Numbered from the stretch's first letter, positions 24,505 through 51,212 are shown. The stretch: DNA of 64,000 nucleotides from Rhodococcus sp. OK519 (GCF_003051005.1 NZ_QAOW01000010.1:1-64000); one strand, 5' to 3'. Notes: generated by a model not told the origin, from the sequence alone. Numbers and translations: made by a program.

Positions 24505-25320
24505 ATGTCGTACGCAGTAGCGGCACCCGGCACGAACTCCACCGCGACGAAGGCCGCCGACATCGTCATCCGTGATCTCGCCAAGCAGTACGGCGAGGGG
24601 CCCGCCGCGGTGCGGGCGCTGGCAGGCGTCGACTTGACGATCGAGTCCGGCGAGTTCGTGTGCCTGGTGGGCGCCAGCGGTTGTGGCAAGAGCACGCTGC
24701 TCCGCATGCTCGCCGGATTCGAATCGCACAGCGGGGGCGAGCTTCTGGTGGGAGGCACCCCGGTCGCCGGGCCGGGGCCCGATCGCGGTGTCGTCTTCCA
24801 GGACTACGGACTGTTCCCGTGGATGTCGGTGCGCGAGAACGTCGCCTACGGCCCGCGGCAGCGTGGACTCGGCCGCGCCGAGGCGTCGGCTCAGGCCGAC
24901 AAGTACATCCGTGCCGTGCAGCTCGAGCGGTTCGCCGATCAGTACCCGCACCAACTCTCCGGTGGCATGCAGCAGCGTGTCGCGATCGCGCGGGTCCTCG
25001 CCAACAACCCGGCCGTGATGCTCATGGACGAGCCGTTCGGCGCGCTGGATGCGCTGACCCGCACGACCCTCCAGCACGAGCTGGCGAGGATCCAGCGTGC
25101 GGAGGGCACCACCGTCATCTTCGTCACCCACAGCATCGAGGAGGCCGTGTACCTGTCGGATCGCGTGGTGGTGATGACCGGGGGTGCCTCGCACGGGGTA
25201 CCCGGCCACATCCGCGACGTCGTCGACATCGATCTGGGCGACGAACGGGACGTGACGTCGGTGGCGTTCAATGATCTCGAACGCCGCATCGCTGCGATGG
25301 TCCACGAGTCGATTCGCTGA
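24505..25320 (+). CDS. ABC transporter ATP-binding protein (SsuB/TauB-type)
   Basis: The 271-residue product has a complete nucleotide-binding domain: Walker A GASGCGKST (about 60-68), Q-loop VVFQDYGLFPW, signature LSGGMQQR, Walker B VMLMDEPFGALD and switch His VTHS. It energises the permease encoded just upstream. ATG 24505 was chosen because AAAGGA lies 9 nt before it; an in-frame ATG at 24475 adds ten residues. The C-terminus matches nitrate/taurine-type ATPases with no added regulatory domain. Confidence 0.93.
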   Translation: MSYAVAAPGTNSTATKAADIVIRDLAKQYGEGPAAVRALAGVDLTIESGEFVCLVGASGCGKSTLLRMLAGFESHSGGELLVGGTPVAGPGPDRGVVFQDYGLFPWMSVRENVAYGPRQRGLGRAEASAQADKYIRAVQLERFADQYPHQLSGGMQQRVAIARVLANNPAVMLMDEPFGALDALTRTTLQHELARIQRAEGTTVIFVTHSIEEAVYLSDRVVVMTGGASHGVPGHIRDVVDIDLGDERDVTSVAFNDLERRIAAMVHESIR

Positions 25321-25342
25321 CGGAAGAGGGAGGCCACACGAG

Positions 25343-26065
25343 ATGACCACCTCGGGACAATCCACCATCGGCCTGGGGGAGCGGGTGTACCGGGAGCTGC
25401 GCGAGCAGATCATGAGCGGGAAGGTCTCCGCGCATGACCGACTGGTCGAGGGACGTCTGTGCGAGGCACTCGGCGTGTCGCGCACGCCGCTGCGGGAGGC
25501 GCTCGTCCGGCTGCACTCGGACGGCATCGTCACGCGGCGCGACGACGGCTACTACCCGATGTTCCCGGACCTCGACAGCATTCGGGACCTGTACGAGTTG
25601 CGGGTCACGCTGGAACTGCGGGGCATCGCCCGACACTTGGAGATCTCCGGGACCGCCGGGACCGCCGCGACCGCCGAACTCCGGTTCGACAGGCCTCTCC
25701 TCGAAGCCATTCGACGCCGGTGGCTCGATTTGAGGGCCGACCCGCCGGAACCGTCACCCGACATCGTCCAACTGGATCAGCAGTTCCACCTGGACCTGTC
25801 CACCGCCGCCGGCAACCCCGCGCTCACCCGAGCGCTCGCGACGGTGAACAGTCAGATTCGGCTGGTGCGGATGTACGACTACCAGACGCGGGACCGCGTC
25901 GACGCGACGGTGAGCGAGCACCTCGACATCGTCGAACAGATCCTCGACGGGGAGTTGGCCGGTGCGCTCGCGGCGTTGCACGCGCATGTCGGGGAATCGC
26001 TGGGTGTCGTGGAGGAGCGTGCCATCCGTGCGGTCACTGCGCACGCCCTGCACGGCAGACGCTGA
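25343..26065 (+). CDS. GntR-family regulator with FCD domain
   Basis: The 240-residue product starts at an ATG behind GAGGGAGG. The N-terminal winged helix has ERVYRELREQIMSG, LVEGRLCEALGVSRTPLREA and TRRDDGYYPMF. The helical FCD domain follows, with DLYELRVTLELRG, the first metal/ligand pair in DQQFHLDL, NSQIRLVRM and SEHLDIVEQIL. FCD proteins bind a carboxylic acid or metal and fall off GTM-KAC type sites when induced. It is the last gene of the importer operon and is the best candidate for binding the paired GTATAC boxes before atzF and the receptor gene. Confidence 0.92.
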   Translation: MTTSGQSTIGLGERVYRELREQIMSGKVSAHDRLVEGRLCEALGVSRTPLREALVRLHSDGIVTRRDDGYYPMFPDLDSIRDLYELRVTLELRGIARHLEISGTAGTAATAELRFDRPLLEAIRRRWLDLRADPPEPSPDIVQLDQQFHLDLSTAAGNPALTRALATVNSQIRLVRMYDYQTRDRVDATVSEHLDIVEQILDGELAGALAALHAHVGESLGVVEERAIRAVTAHALHGRR

Positions 26066-26083
26066 CGGACGATTGACACAACT

Positions 26084-26131
26084 GAGCCGCCTGCACCGGC
26101 GTGACCGAAGTCACGGGTGTGCGGGCGGCTC
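26084..26131. terminator. Hairpin between convergent GntR and chorismate-mutase-like genes
   Basis: GAGCCGCC (26084-26091) pairs with GGCGGCTC (26124-26131). Inside, GTGAC-CGAA-GTCAC forms a second stem with a tetraloop. Its position between convergent genes fits bidirectional termination. Confidence 0.7.
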
Positions 26132-26152
26132 GGTGTGTGTTCGGGAGGTCGA

Positions 26153-26428
26153 CTACCGCGCCGTCGCGGCGAGACGCGTGAGCATGCGGTCCAACACGGG
26201 TCCGTCGGACCCGAGGTCGTCGAAGGACGACGATCCGGTGCGGGGGGCGATCACGTCCACCGGGGCGAGGCTCCGGGCGAGGTCGCTGCGGCGCCTCACG
26301 GCTGCCATGATCAGGGCGTCCAGGTCGACGATCTCCTGCTCGAGGTGGTCGACCACGGCTGCTTCGGTTTCCCCGGTCGACATCGATCCGGATGCATGGA
26401 CGGCGAACGCCTCGGTCTCAACGGACAC
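26153..26428 (-). CDS. Small AroQ-like (chorismate mutase-like) protein
   Basis: The 91-residue product starts at a GTG with AAGGAG 5 nt upstream. The middle, EQEIVDLDALIMAAVRRRSD, resembles helix 1 of actinobacterial AroQ-delta chorismate mutases, and the end, DLGSDGPVLDRMLTRLA, resembles their last helix. The connecting part is short, and the conserved Lys after helix 1 is replaced (LARSLAPVD), so activity is doubtful. Family members convert chorismate to prephenate and may need a DAHP synthase partner. It is divergent from the MarR gene and not in an aromatic-amino-acid operon. A chance resemblance of a helical hairpin cannot be excluded. Confidence 0.5.
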   Translation of the reverse strand: MSVETEAFAVHASGSMSTGETEAAVVDHLEQEIVDLDALIMAAVRRRSDLARSLAPVDVIAPRTGSSSFDDLGSDGPVLDRMLTRLAATAR

Positions 26429-26549
26429 ATTGTCTCCTTCGGTCTCGTGCGCGCAGTGCCGCCGCTGCGACGCTGTCTCGTAGTTTGTCGCGGCAGCGCG
26501 CTACACGTTACTTCCGGTACGCAACCCGTGCATGACGCGAGGAGCGGCG

Positions 26550-26568
26550 TACAGTTGCACTGTGCAAC
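26550..26568 (+). promoter_or_regulatory. Leaderless promoter with overlapping palindrome at the MarR start
   Basis: TACAGT (26550-26555) is a TANNNT -10 hexamer ending 6 nt before GTG 26562, the geometry of actinobacterial leaderless genes. The perfect palindrome GTTGCAC-T-GTGCAAC (26554-26568) overlaps both the -10 edge and the start codon. This is ideal for autorepression by the MarR product. Confidence 0.65.
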
Positions 26569-27074
26569 ACGAATCGCGAGGCGACGACGTCGCCGCCGTG
26601 CATGCCGAACTCGTCCAACTGGCGCGTGAACTGATCGCCGGCGGACGGGACGCGCAGGGCGGTCCGTCGTTCGCCCAGCATTCGGTGCTGTCCTTCGTGG
26701 CCCGCAATCCCGGGTGCCGGGCCACCGACATCTCCGATGCGTTCGGCGTCAACAGATCCACCGTGTCTCGACAGCTGCGCGGGTGTCTCGACTCGGGCTG
26801 GGTGCGCAGTGAGGTCGGCCCGCTCCGGGCCGGATATCCACTGCACCTGACCGATCAGGGCGCCGCCGTGCTCGCGGCCGCGGACCGGACGCGGCTGGAC
26901 GAGGTTCGTGCCCGGGTGGACACCTGGTTGCCCACCGAGATCGCCCAGTTCGCGGACATCCTGCGCCGGTTCCGTGTTGCGCCCGTTGCGCCCGTTGCGC
27001 CCGTTGCGGCGGAAGCACCCGCCTTCGACCGAGATGACGCCTTCGACCGAGATGGAGATGACGCACATGCGTGA
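26562..27074 (+). CDS. MarR-family regulator with a short-repeat C-terminal tail
   Basis: The 170-residue product has the winged-helix MarR core: SFAQHSVLSFVARNPGCRAT, DISDAFGVNRSTVSRQLRGC and LRAGYPLHLTDQGAAVL. GTG 26562 is preferred to ATG 26532 because it gives a leaderless transcript. After about residue 136 the chain becomes VAPVAPVAPVA, encoded by a 9-bp tandem repeat (about 26976-27005), then two near copies of AFDRD. The gene overlaps the FadD start by 8 bp, so both are cotranscribed and it probably controls the ligase. Confidence 0.85.
   Translation: MQHESRGDDVAAVHAELVQLARELIAGGRDAQGGPSFAQHSVLSFVARNPGCRATDISDAFGVNRSTVSRQLRGCLDSGWVRSEVGPLRAGYPLHLTDQGAAVLAAADRTRLDEVRARVDTWLPTEIAQFADILRRFRVAPVAPVAPVAAEAPAFDRDDAFDRDGDDAHA
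26976..27060 (+). repeat. Short tandem repeats inside the MarR gene 3' end
   Basis: About three and a half copies of the 9-mer GTTGCGCCC run from about 26976. They are followed by a pair of CCTTCGACCGAGATG repeats (about 27022-27053). Copy-number change would keep the frame in both cases, so length variation between strains is likely and would only alter the tail. Confidence 0.75.
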
Positions 27075-28860
27075 GTACGGCGCCGACGCCCGATTCACCG
27101 TCGGAGAGGACGAGTCGATCGTCCACACCGTGTTCGAGCACGCGCGGCGCAGTCCCGGGTTGGTGCTGTTCTCCCGGCCGATCGGTGACGAGTGGGTCGA
27201 TGTCACCGCGGCCGAGTTCGCCGACCTCGTCACGGGCGTCGCGAAGGGTTTGGTGGCCGCCGGTGTGCAGTCCGGAGATCGTGTCGTGCTGCTCTCGCCC
27301 ACCAGGTTCGAGTGGACGCTGTTCGACTTTGCGATCTGGGCGGCCGGCGCGGTGTCGGTGCCGATCTACGACTCGTCCTCGCCCGAGCAGATCGGTTGGA
27401 TCGTGGAGGACTCCGGGGCGGTCCTGGCGATCGTCGAGCGTGCGAGTCACGCCGCAGGCTTCGCGGATGCCGGGCCGACGCTCACACGCGTGCTGCAGAT
27501 CGAGGACCGGGCGGTCGAGAAACTGATCGCCGAGGGCGCCGGCCTCGACGACGACGTCGTCCACGGTCGGGTCGCCGCTGTGAGCGCCGACGACCTTGCG
27601 TCCCTGGTGTACACGTCCGGAACGACCGGGCGGCCCAAGGGCTGCATCCTCACGCACCGCAACTTTCTGTCCGAGGTACGCGGAATCCTCGTCGCATCGA
27701 TCGGCGAGGTGGCGCAGCCCGGCAACCGCATGCTCACCTTCCTGCCCTTGGCGCACGTACTCGCGCGCGCCGTCTCGCTCGCGATGTTCGAGGCCGGTGG
27801 CACCCAGGCGCACTGGGCGAACTTCGGAACTGTCGCCGAACAGTTCGAGCGGTTTCGTCCCAACGTGATCCTCGGCGTTCCCCGGGTCTTCGAGAAGGTG
27901 CGCGACAGCGCGGCGCACACGGCTGCGAAGGCCGGACGCATCCCGCGGGCGGTCTTCGGATTCGCGGAGGCCACGGCCGTCGAGTACAGCGAATCCCTCG
28001 ATGCCGGTGGGCCGTCCGCGCTGCTGAAGGCTCGGCACGCGGTGGCCGATCGGCTGGTGTTCCGGAAACTGCGCGCGGCGATGGGCAACGAGTGCTGGTG
28101 GGCCATCTCCGGTGGCGGGGCACTCATGCCGAGGCTCGGGCACTTCTTCCGCGGCGCGGGCATTCCGATCTTCGAGGGCTACGGCCTCACCGAGTCGACG
28201 GCCGCGCACTGCGTCAACGTGCCCGGAGCGCAGAAGATCGGAACGGTCGGCAGGCCCATGAGCGGCAACGCCGTGCGTATCGCACCGGACGGCGAGATCG
28301 AACTGGCGGGCGGCGTGGTATTCGGTGGCTACTGGCGCGACGCGCAAGCGACGGCGGACGTATTCGACGACGGCTGGATGCGGACGGGGGATCTGGGCGA
28401 ACTCGACGACGATGGCTACCTGATCCTCACCGGCCGCAAGAAGGATCTGCTCGTGACCGCGGGCGGCAAGAACGTCTCTCCGGGCCCGCTCGAGGACCGA
28501 CTCCGCTCAGATGTGCTGATCTCGCAGGCCGTGGTGGTGGGGGACGGCAGGCCGTTCATCGGGGCCCTGCTCACCCTCGATCCCGAACCGTTCGAGAACT
28601 GGAAGTCGGCGAACGGGAAGCCCGTCGCGGCCACCGTTGCCGAGATGGCCGATGACGCGGACCTGCGTGCGGCACTGCAAGCGGTTGTCGACGACGCCAA
28701 TTCGACGGTCTCGCACGCCGAGGCGATCAAGCGGTTCGAGGTTTTGCCGCGAGATCTGAGCGAGGACGCGGGCGAACTCACCGCGACGCTCAAGATCAAG
28801 AGGAACGTGGTCTCCGAGCGTTTCGCAGACCAGATCGCCTCGATCTACGAGGGGCACTGA
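27067..28860 (+). CDS. Long-chain fatty-acid CoA ligase (FadD15/FAA1-type)
   Basis: The 597-residue product belongs to the long FAA1 branch. The ATP loop is LVYTSGTTGRPKG, followed by LTFLPLAHVLARA, typical of this branch, then GVPRVFEKVRD and GYGLTEST. The hinge is LTGRKKDLLVTAGGKNVSPG, and a late catalytic Lys lies in TATLKIKRN. It activates long-chain fatty acids to acyl-CoA (with AMP). It overlaps the MarR gene and ends 196 bp before the giant NRPS gene, whose first domain is a condensation domain able to accept an acyl starter. A supply role for that NRPS is possible, but general lipid metabolism under MarR control is equally so. Confidence 0.9.
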   Translation: MREYGADARFTVGEDESIVHTVFEHARRSPGLVLFSRPIGDEWVDVTAAEFADLVTGVAKGLVAAGVQSGDRVVLLSPTRFEWTLFDFAIWAAGAVSVPIYDSSSPEQIGWIVEDSGAVLAIVERASHAAGFADAGPTLTRVLQIEDRAVEKLIAEGAGLDDDVVHGRVAAVSADDLASLVYTSGTTGRPKGCILTHRNFLSEVRGILVASIGEVAQPGNRMLTFLPLAHVLARAVSLAMFEAGGTQAHWANFGTVAEQFERFRPNVILGVPRVFEKVRDSAAHTAAKAGRIPRAVFGFAEATAVEYSESLDAGGPSALLKARHAVADRLVFRKLRAAMGNECWWAISGGGALMPRLGHFFRGAGIPIFEGYGLTESTAAHCVNVPGAQKIGTVGRPMSGNAVRIAPDGEIELAGGVVFGGYWRDAQATADVFDDGWMRTGDLGELDDDGYLILTGRKKDLLVTAGGKNVSPGPLEDRLRSDVLISQAVVVGDGRPFIGALLTLDPEPFENWKSANGKPVAATVAEMADDADLRAALQAVVDDANSTVSHAEAIKRFEVLPRDLSEDAGELTATLKIKRNVVSERFADQIASIYEGH

Positions 28861-28904
28861 GCGCCCGCCCGAACTCATCCGGAAGACGAAGTCCGAACCG
28901 GTTG

Positions 28905-28920
28905 GTATACTAAGCCATAC
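28905..28920 (+). promoter_or_regulatory. Candidate -10 element and GGTAT/ATACC dyad before the NRPS gene
   Basis: TATACT at 28906-28911 is a good -10 hexamer, leaving a leader of about 140 nt before the start at 29057. It lies in a small inverted repeat, GGTAT-N8-ATACC (28904-28921). It is not the paired GTATAC arrangement of the GntR sites. No clear -35 is seen. Confidence 0.4.
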
Positions 28921-29056
28921 CGCGCAAATCGCCCAGTACGATCAATCGCGCTGAGCACACCGCCCTGACGCGCTATCGTCACGTCCGGCATTGGAGAAGT
29001 ATCGCTCTTCGGTCGCCTGTGTCGTATCTCGAGGTGTGGCGTGAAGGGTCGTTGGG

Positions 29057-47716
<18,660 letters not shown>

Positions 47717-47724
47717 GGATCGGG

Positions 47725-48612
47725 ATGTCTGGGAGAACACCGGAACTGGTGTCGGTGATCGTGCCGGCCTACAACGCCCGGCACGTCATCGATGAGCAGC
47801 TCGAAGCTCTCGCGAATCAGGACTACGCCGGTCCGTTCGAGGTCGTCGTCGGCGACAATGGTTCCACCGACGGACTGCACGAGCACCTCGAAGCTCATCT
47901 CCTCCGCGACCGGCTGCACCTCCGGTGTGTGCCGGCACCCGAGGTGCGGGGCGCCTCGCATGCGCGCAACGCGGCCGTTGCAGCGGCGGCGGGCGACCTG
48001 CTGGCCTTCTGCGACGCCGACGACCGCGCCCATCCGGGGTGGCTGTCGGCGCTGGTGGAGGCGGCGTCGCAGTACGACATGGTCAGTGGCGCCCTGGAGA
48101 ACATGTCACTGAACAGTCAGGAGGTGGCGGACCGAATGCTCATGCAGCCACCCGAGCAGGGGTTCGCGTTTCCCGGTTTCCTCCCGTTCGCAAACGGCTG
48201 TTCGTGTGCGGTGTGGCGTGATGCCTACGATCGGGCCGGCGGTTGGGACGAGTCGTACACGTTCGCGGGCGAAGACGTCGAATTCTCCTGGCGTGTTCAG
48301 TTGGTGGGCGGAACCTTCGGTCATGCTCCGCGGGCGCTCATGGCGTACCGCGTCCGTACCGCTTACCGGGAGTTGTGGAACCACAGCGCCCGGTACGGGG
48401 AAGCGGATCCTCGCCTGTTCAAGCAGTACCGGAGCAGGGGATTCACTCGGAACGTGTTCGCCTTCCCGGTGCTGTTTACTTTGCTGCTGCTTCGAAACCC
48501 GTTGTTGCCGAGAGCATTGACACGCCTGTCGACGGGGCAGTGGCTCATCTACGCCGGTCGCATGGTCGGTCGTGTGCGCGGGAGCATCCGATATCGGGTG
48601 TACTTCCTCTGA
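47725..48612 (+). CDS. Family 2 glycosyltransferase, NRPS-linked copy 1
   Basis: The 295-residue product starts 8 bp after the NRPS stop (ATG behind GAGG), so it is cotranscribed with it. The GT-A fold is clear: VSVIVPAYNARHVID, VVVGDNGSTDGL, ARNAAVAAAAGDLLAFCDAD (DxD-type metal site) and FAGEDVEFSWRVQL with the GED motif. A hydrophobic stretch, NVFAFPVLFTLLLLRNPLLP, near the C-terminus may sit in the membrane. It transfers a sugar from a nucleotide or lipid donor to an unknown acceptor, plausibly the peptide product. The extreme C-terminus RYRVYFL recurs in the next two proteins. Confidence 0.9.
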   Translation: MSGRTPELVSVIVPAYNARHVIDEQLEALANQDYAGPFEVVVGDNGSTDGLHEHLEAHLLRDRLHLRCVPAPEVRGASHARNAAVAAAAGDLLAFCDADDRAHPGWLSALVEAASQYDMVSGALENMSLNSQEVADRMLMQPPEQGFAFPGFLPFANGCSCAVWRDAYDRAGGWDESYTFAGEDVEFSWRVQLVGGTFGHAPRALMAYRVRTAYRELWNHSARYGEADPRLFKQYRSRGFTRNVFAFPVLFTLLLLRNPLLPRALTRLSTGQWLIYAGRMVGRVRGSIRYRVYFL

Positions 48613-48618
48613 TAGAGA

Positions 48619-49518
48619 TCAGACGAAGTAGACCCGATACTTGAAGCTTCCGCGCACACGGCCTGCGGCGAACGCCGCGTAGTAGATCCAGCCGCCTGTC
48701 GACAGCCTGCTGATGAACGTAGGCACCACCGGGCACCGCGCGACCAGTGCCAGCGCGAACAGCAGCAGCGGCAGCGGTTTGGTGGGACGCAAGCCGTACG
48801 ACCGGTAGTGGCGGTACAGTTCCGGCCCCGCCATGCCGTAAGCGAACGACTGTCGCCAGAGCGCGCGGTAGTTGTCGCGGAGGCGATACGCCACCATTGC
48901 TTTCGGCTCGTGGCCGAGGGTGAGTCCGGCGAGCTGGAGGCGCCAGGTGAAGTCGACGTCCTCACCAACCGTGAGAGATTCGTCGAATCCGCCGGTCGTG
49001 TCGAATGCGGTTCGCCACAGGCCGAGGTTGCCGGACAAGGCGAAGTCGAGGAATCCCGGTGTCTCCTCACGCTTGTCCGGCGGGGTCACCGGCCGCCACG
49101 ACGCAACGTCGGGGGAGTTCAGCGTCGTCGTCTCCACAGGCCCTCCGACGGCGTCGTATTCGGCGGATGCCCGTACGAGCGCGGACAGCCAACCCGGGTG
49201 AACCCGGTCGTCGGCGTCGCAGAACGCGAGGAAGTCTCCCTTGGCGGCCGCGGCACCAGCGTTGCGGGCGTGCGGAGCACCCTTGATGAGGGACGAGTCG
49301 ATGCACCGCAAGTCGAGGACCGTGTGCAGGGGGTGGTCCGCGAGGTGCTCCTCGAGGCCGTCGGTGGAGCCGTTGTCACTGACGACGACCTCGAATGTCC
49401 CGGAGTAATCCTGCTCGGCCAGCGCCGTCAACTGGACGTCGATGAGATTGCGCGCGTTGTGGGCCGGGATGACGACCGAGACCATCGTCGGCGCCCGGCG
49501 GACAGCGGAGTCAGACAA
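48619..49518 (-). CDS. Family 2 glycosyltransferase, copy 2
   Basis: The product is 299 residues if it starts at TTG 49518, overlapping the preceding gene by 8 bp, or 288 from ATG 49485. Neither has a clear ribosome site. It has VSVVIPAHNARNLID, VVVSDNGSTDGLEEHL, FCDADDRVHPGW and VGEDVDFTWRLQLAGLTLGH. A hydrophobic segment (PLPLLLFALALVA) precedes the C-terminal KYRVYFV. It is convergent with copy 1 (6 bp apart) and clearly a paralogue of it. The acceptor is unknown. Confidence 0.88.
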   Translation of the reverse strand: MSDSAVRRAPTMVSVVIPAHNARNLIDVQLTALAEQDYSGTFEVVVSDNGSTDGLEEHLADHPLHTVLDLRCIDSSLIKGAPHARNAGAAAAKGDFLAFCDADDRVHPGWLSALVRASAEYDAVGGPVETTTLNSPDVASWRPVTPPDKREETPGFLDFALSGNLGLWRTAFDTTGGFDESLTVGEDVDFTWRLQLAGLTLGHEPKAMVAYRLRDNYRALWRQSFAYGMAGPELYRHYRSYGLRPTKPLPLLLFALALVARCPVVPTFISRLSTGGWIYYAAFAAGRVRGSFKYRVYFV

Positions 49519-50392
49519 AGAACACTCGATTCTGCCAGGATGCCTTGAGTTTTCCCGCGAGGAACGCGGTCTGCGCGACCCACATTCCGCGCGGAACGCG
49601 TGCGACGAATCTCGGAACCAGTGGGTTGAGGAGTACGACACCGAGAATTGAGAGCCCCAGGGCCTTCGTCGATGCGCGCTTCGGGGTGTGTTCACGGAAG
49701 GCTAGATGGACCTGAACGGAGGTCCGCCCGTACGCGGACATCTGCTTCCACGTCCCTCGGTAGGTGTCGCGGAAACGATACGCCACCAACGCATCCGGAG
49801 CGTGCCCGAGCGTCAGCCCGGCCAGCTGAAGCTTCCACGACATCGCGACGTCCTCCCCGCCGCCCCGGAAGGACTCGTCGAATCCGCCTACCTTCTCCAG
49901 GCTCGACCGCCAGGCTCCGAAGTTGCAGCCGATTGCGTACGGCAGGAAGTCGGAGGCGCCGAACCGCTCGTCGGGCGCCGGCATGATCCGCCACGATGCG
50001 ACCTCCGGTGTGTTGATCGATGCGGTTTCGACCGGGCCGCCGACAGCGTCGAAGCTCTCGGCCACGCATGTCAACGCCGTCAGCCAGCCTGGGTGGACAC
50101 GATCGTCCTGATCGCAGAATGCGAGGAAGTCGCCATCAGTGGCCGCGATTCCGACGTTTCGTGCGTACGCCGTGCCTTGACCGTCTGAGCTGTCGACGTA
50201 TCGCAGCTTCAATCGAGACGTCACCGGATGATCCGCGAGATGACCCGCAAGCCCGTCGGTCGACCCGTTGTCGCTGACCACAACCTCGAAGTCGCCCGTG
50301 TAGTCCTGGGCGGCCAGGGCGTCGAGCTGTTCGTCGATGAGATCGACAGCGTTGTACGCCGGGATGATCACGGAAACCAGTAGGGGAGCCAC
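49511..50392 (-). CDS. Family 2 glycosyltransferase, copy 3
   Basis: The 293-residue product starts at a GTG. Motifs are VSVIIPAYNAVDLID, VVVSDNGSTDGLAGHL, FCDQDDRVHPGWL (Gln inside the acidic metal motif, unlike copies 1 and 2) and GGGEDVAMSWKLQLAGLTLGH. It ends QNRVFFV. It is the first gene of a two-gene minus-strand unit with copy 2. The three paralogues may each add one sugar to a common scaffold, or one may be a spare. Its promoter must lie within the 55 bp before the sirtuin gene end or further upstream. Confidence 0.88.
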   Translation of the reverse strand: MAPLLVSVIIPAYNAVDLIDEQLDALAAQDYTGDFEVVVSDNGSTDGLAGHLADHPVTSRLKLRYVDSSDGQGTAYARNVGIAATDGDFLAFCDQDDRVHPGWLTALTCVAESFDAVGGPVETASINTPEVASWRIMPAPDERFGASDFLPYAIGCNFGAWRSSLEKVGGFDESFRGGGEDVAMSWKLQLAGLTLGHAPDALVAYRFRDTYRGTWKQMSAYGRTSVQVHLAFREHTPKRASTKALGLSILGVVLLNPLVPRFVARVPRGMWVAQTAFLAGKLKASWQNRVFFV

Positions 50393-50447
50393 CGCCGGAG
50401 TTTATGGCACATATGTGGTTTGTCGCTCCGGATACAACTCGACTCTG

Positions 50448-51212
50448 CTACCGGTCGCCGCCGATCGCATCGACCAGGGCGGGAAGCCCCGTAGCTGCGG
50501 TAGTGCGCCAGGTGTGCGAGATGTGCCGGCTGAGGTCTGTTGCCTCCGGGTTGATCTCGACGACGGTGGCGCCGGTGCGCGCCGCAAGGATCGGCAGTTC
50601 CGCGGCGGGGTGGACCACCGCGGAGGTGCCCACGACGACCATGAGGTCGCACGTCTCGACGGCCGCGACCGCCCGCGTCCACGCATCCTCGGGCAGCGCT
50701 TCGCCGAACCACACCACGCCGGGACGAACTGCGCCTCCGCAGCTCTCACAGGACGGTGGCGCCAGTGGGCCGGTCGGTTCGGTGTCGACACCGCCGTCGG
50801 TGGGATGCGCTGCACCGCAACGGGAGCAGCGGGGTGAGAACAGGCTGCCGTGCAGGTGTGCGACGACGTCGGAGCCCGCTCGCTCGTGCAGATCGTCGAC
50901 GTTCTGCGTGACGACGCTCAGCTGCGTCCGGCTTGCCCAGTCGGCGACGGCGCGGTGGCCGGCATGCGGCTGCACCCGCCGCACGAGTCCCGTCCGCCAC
51001 TGGTACCAGGCCCACACCAGCCCGCTGTCGCGGTCCCAGGCCTCGGGCGTGGCCAGTTCGGTCGGATCGAACTGCGCCCACAGACCGGTCTGGGCGTCCC
51101 GGAAGGTCGGCACCCCGCTCTCCGCGGACATGCCGGCACCACTGAAGACAACCACCCGGCGTGCGGCCCGCGCCACGTCCACGAGCACTGGATCGACGGG
51201 GTGCGAGTTCAT
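50448..51212 (-). CDS. Sirtuin-type NAD-dependent protein deacylase (class III, YxxR type)
   Basis: The 254-residue product has VVVFSGAGMSAESGVPTFRD, TQNVDDLHERAG, the catalytic His in VAHLHGSLF, a zinc site CSRC/CESC, RPGVVWFGEALP and VVVGTSAVVHPAAELP. The WYQWR stretch supplies the Tyr-x-x-Arg pair that in SIRT5 and CobB binds succinyl or malonyl lysine, so removal of acidic acyl groups is expected as well as deacetylation. It uses NAD and gives O-acyl-ADP-ribose and nicotinamide. It stands alone, upstream of the glycosyltransferases on the same strand and divergent from the udgB gene. Confidence 0.92.
   Translation of the reverse strand: MNSHPVDPVLVDVARAARRVVVFSGAGMSAESGVPTFRDAQTGLWAQFDPTELATPEAWDRDSGLVWAWYQWRTGLVRRVQPHAGHRAVADWASRTQLSVVTQNVDDLHERAGSDVVAHLHGSLFSPRCSRCGAAHPTDGGVDTEPTGPLAPPSCESCGGAVRPGVVWFGEALPEDAWTRAVAAVETCDLMVVVGTSAVVHPAAELPILAARTGATVVEINPEATDLSRHISHTWRTTAATGLPALVDAIGGDR

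Noticed and set aside
28904-28921. GTATAC before the NRPS as a third GntR/FCD site
   Set aside because: It lacks the second box at a 12-bp period found at the other two sites and makes better sense as a -10 region.
28861-29056. IdeR iron box before the NRPS, which would mark a siderophore locus
   Set aside because: I looked for TWAGGTTAGSCTAACCTWA and found no similar sequence here, and no siderophore-type hydroxylase or MbtH gene nearby.
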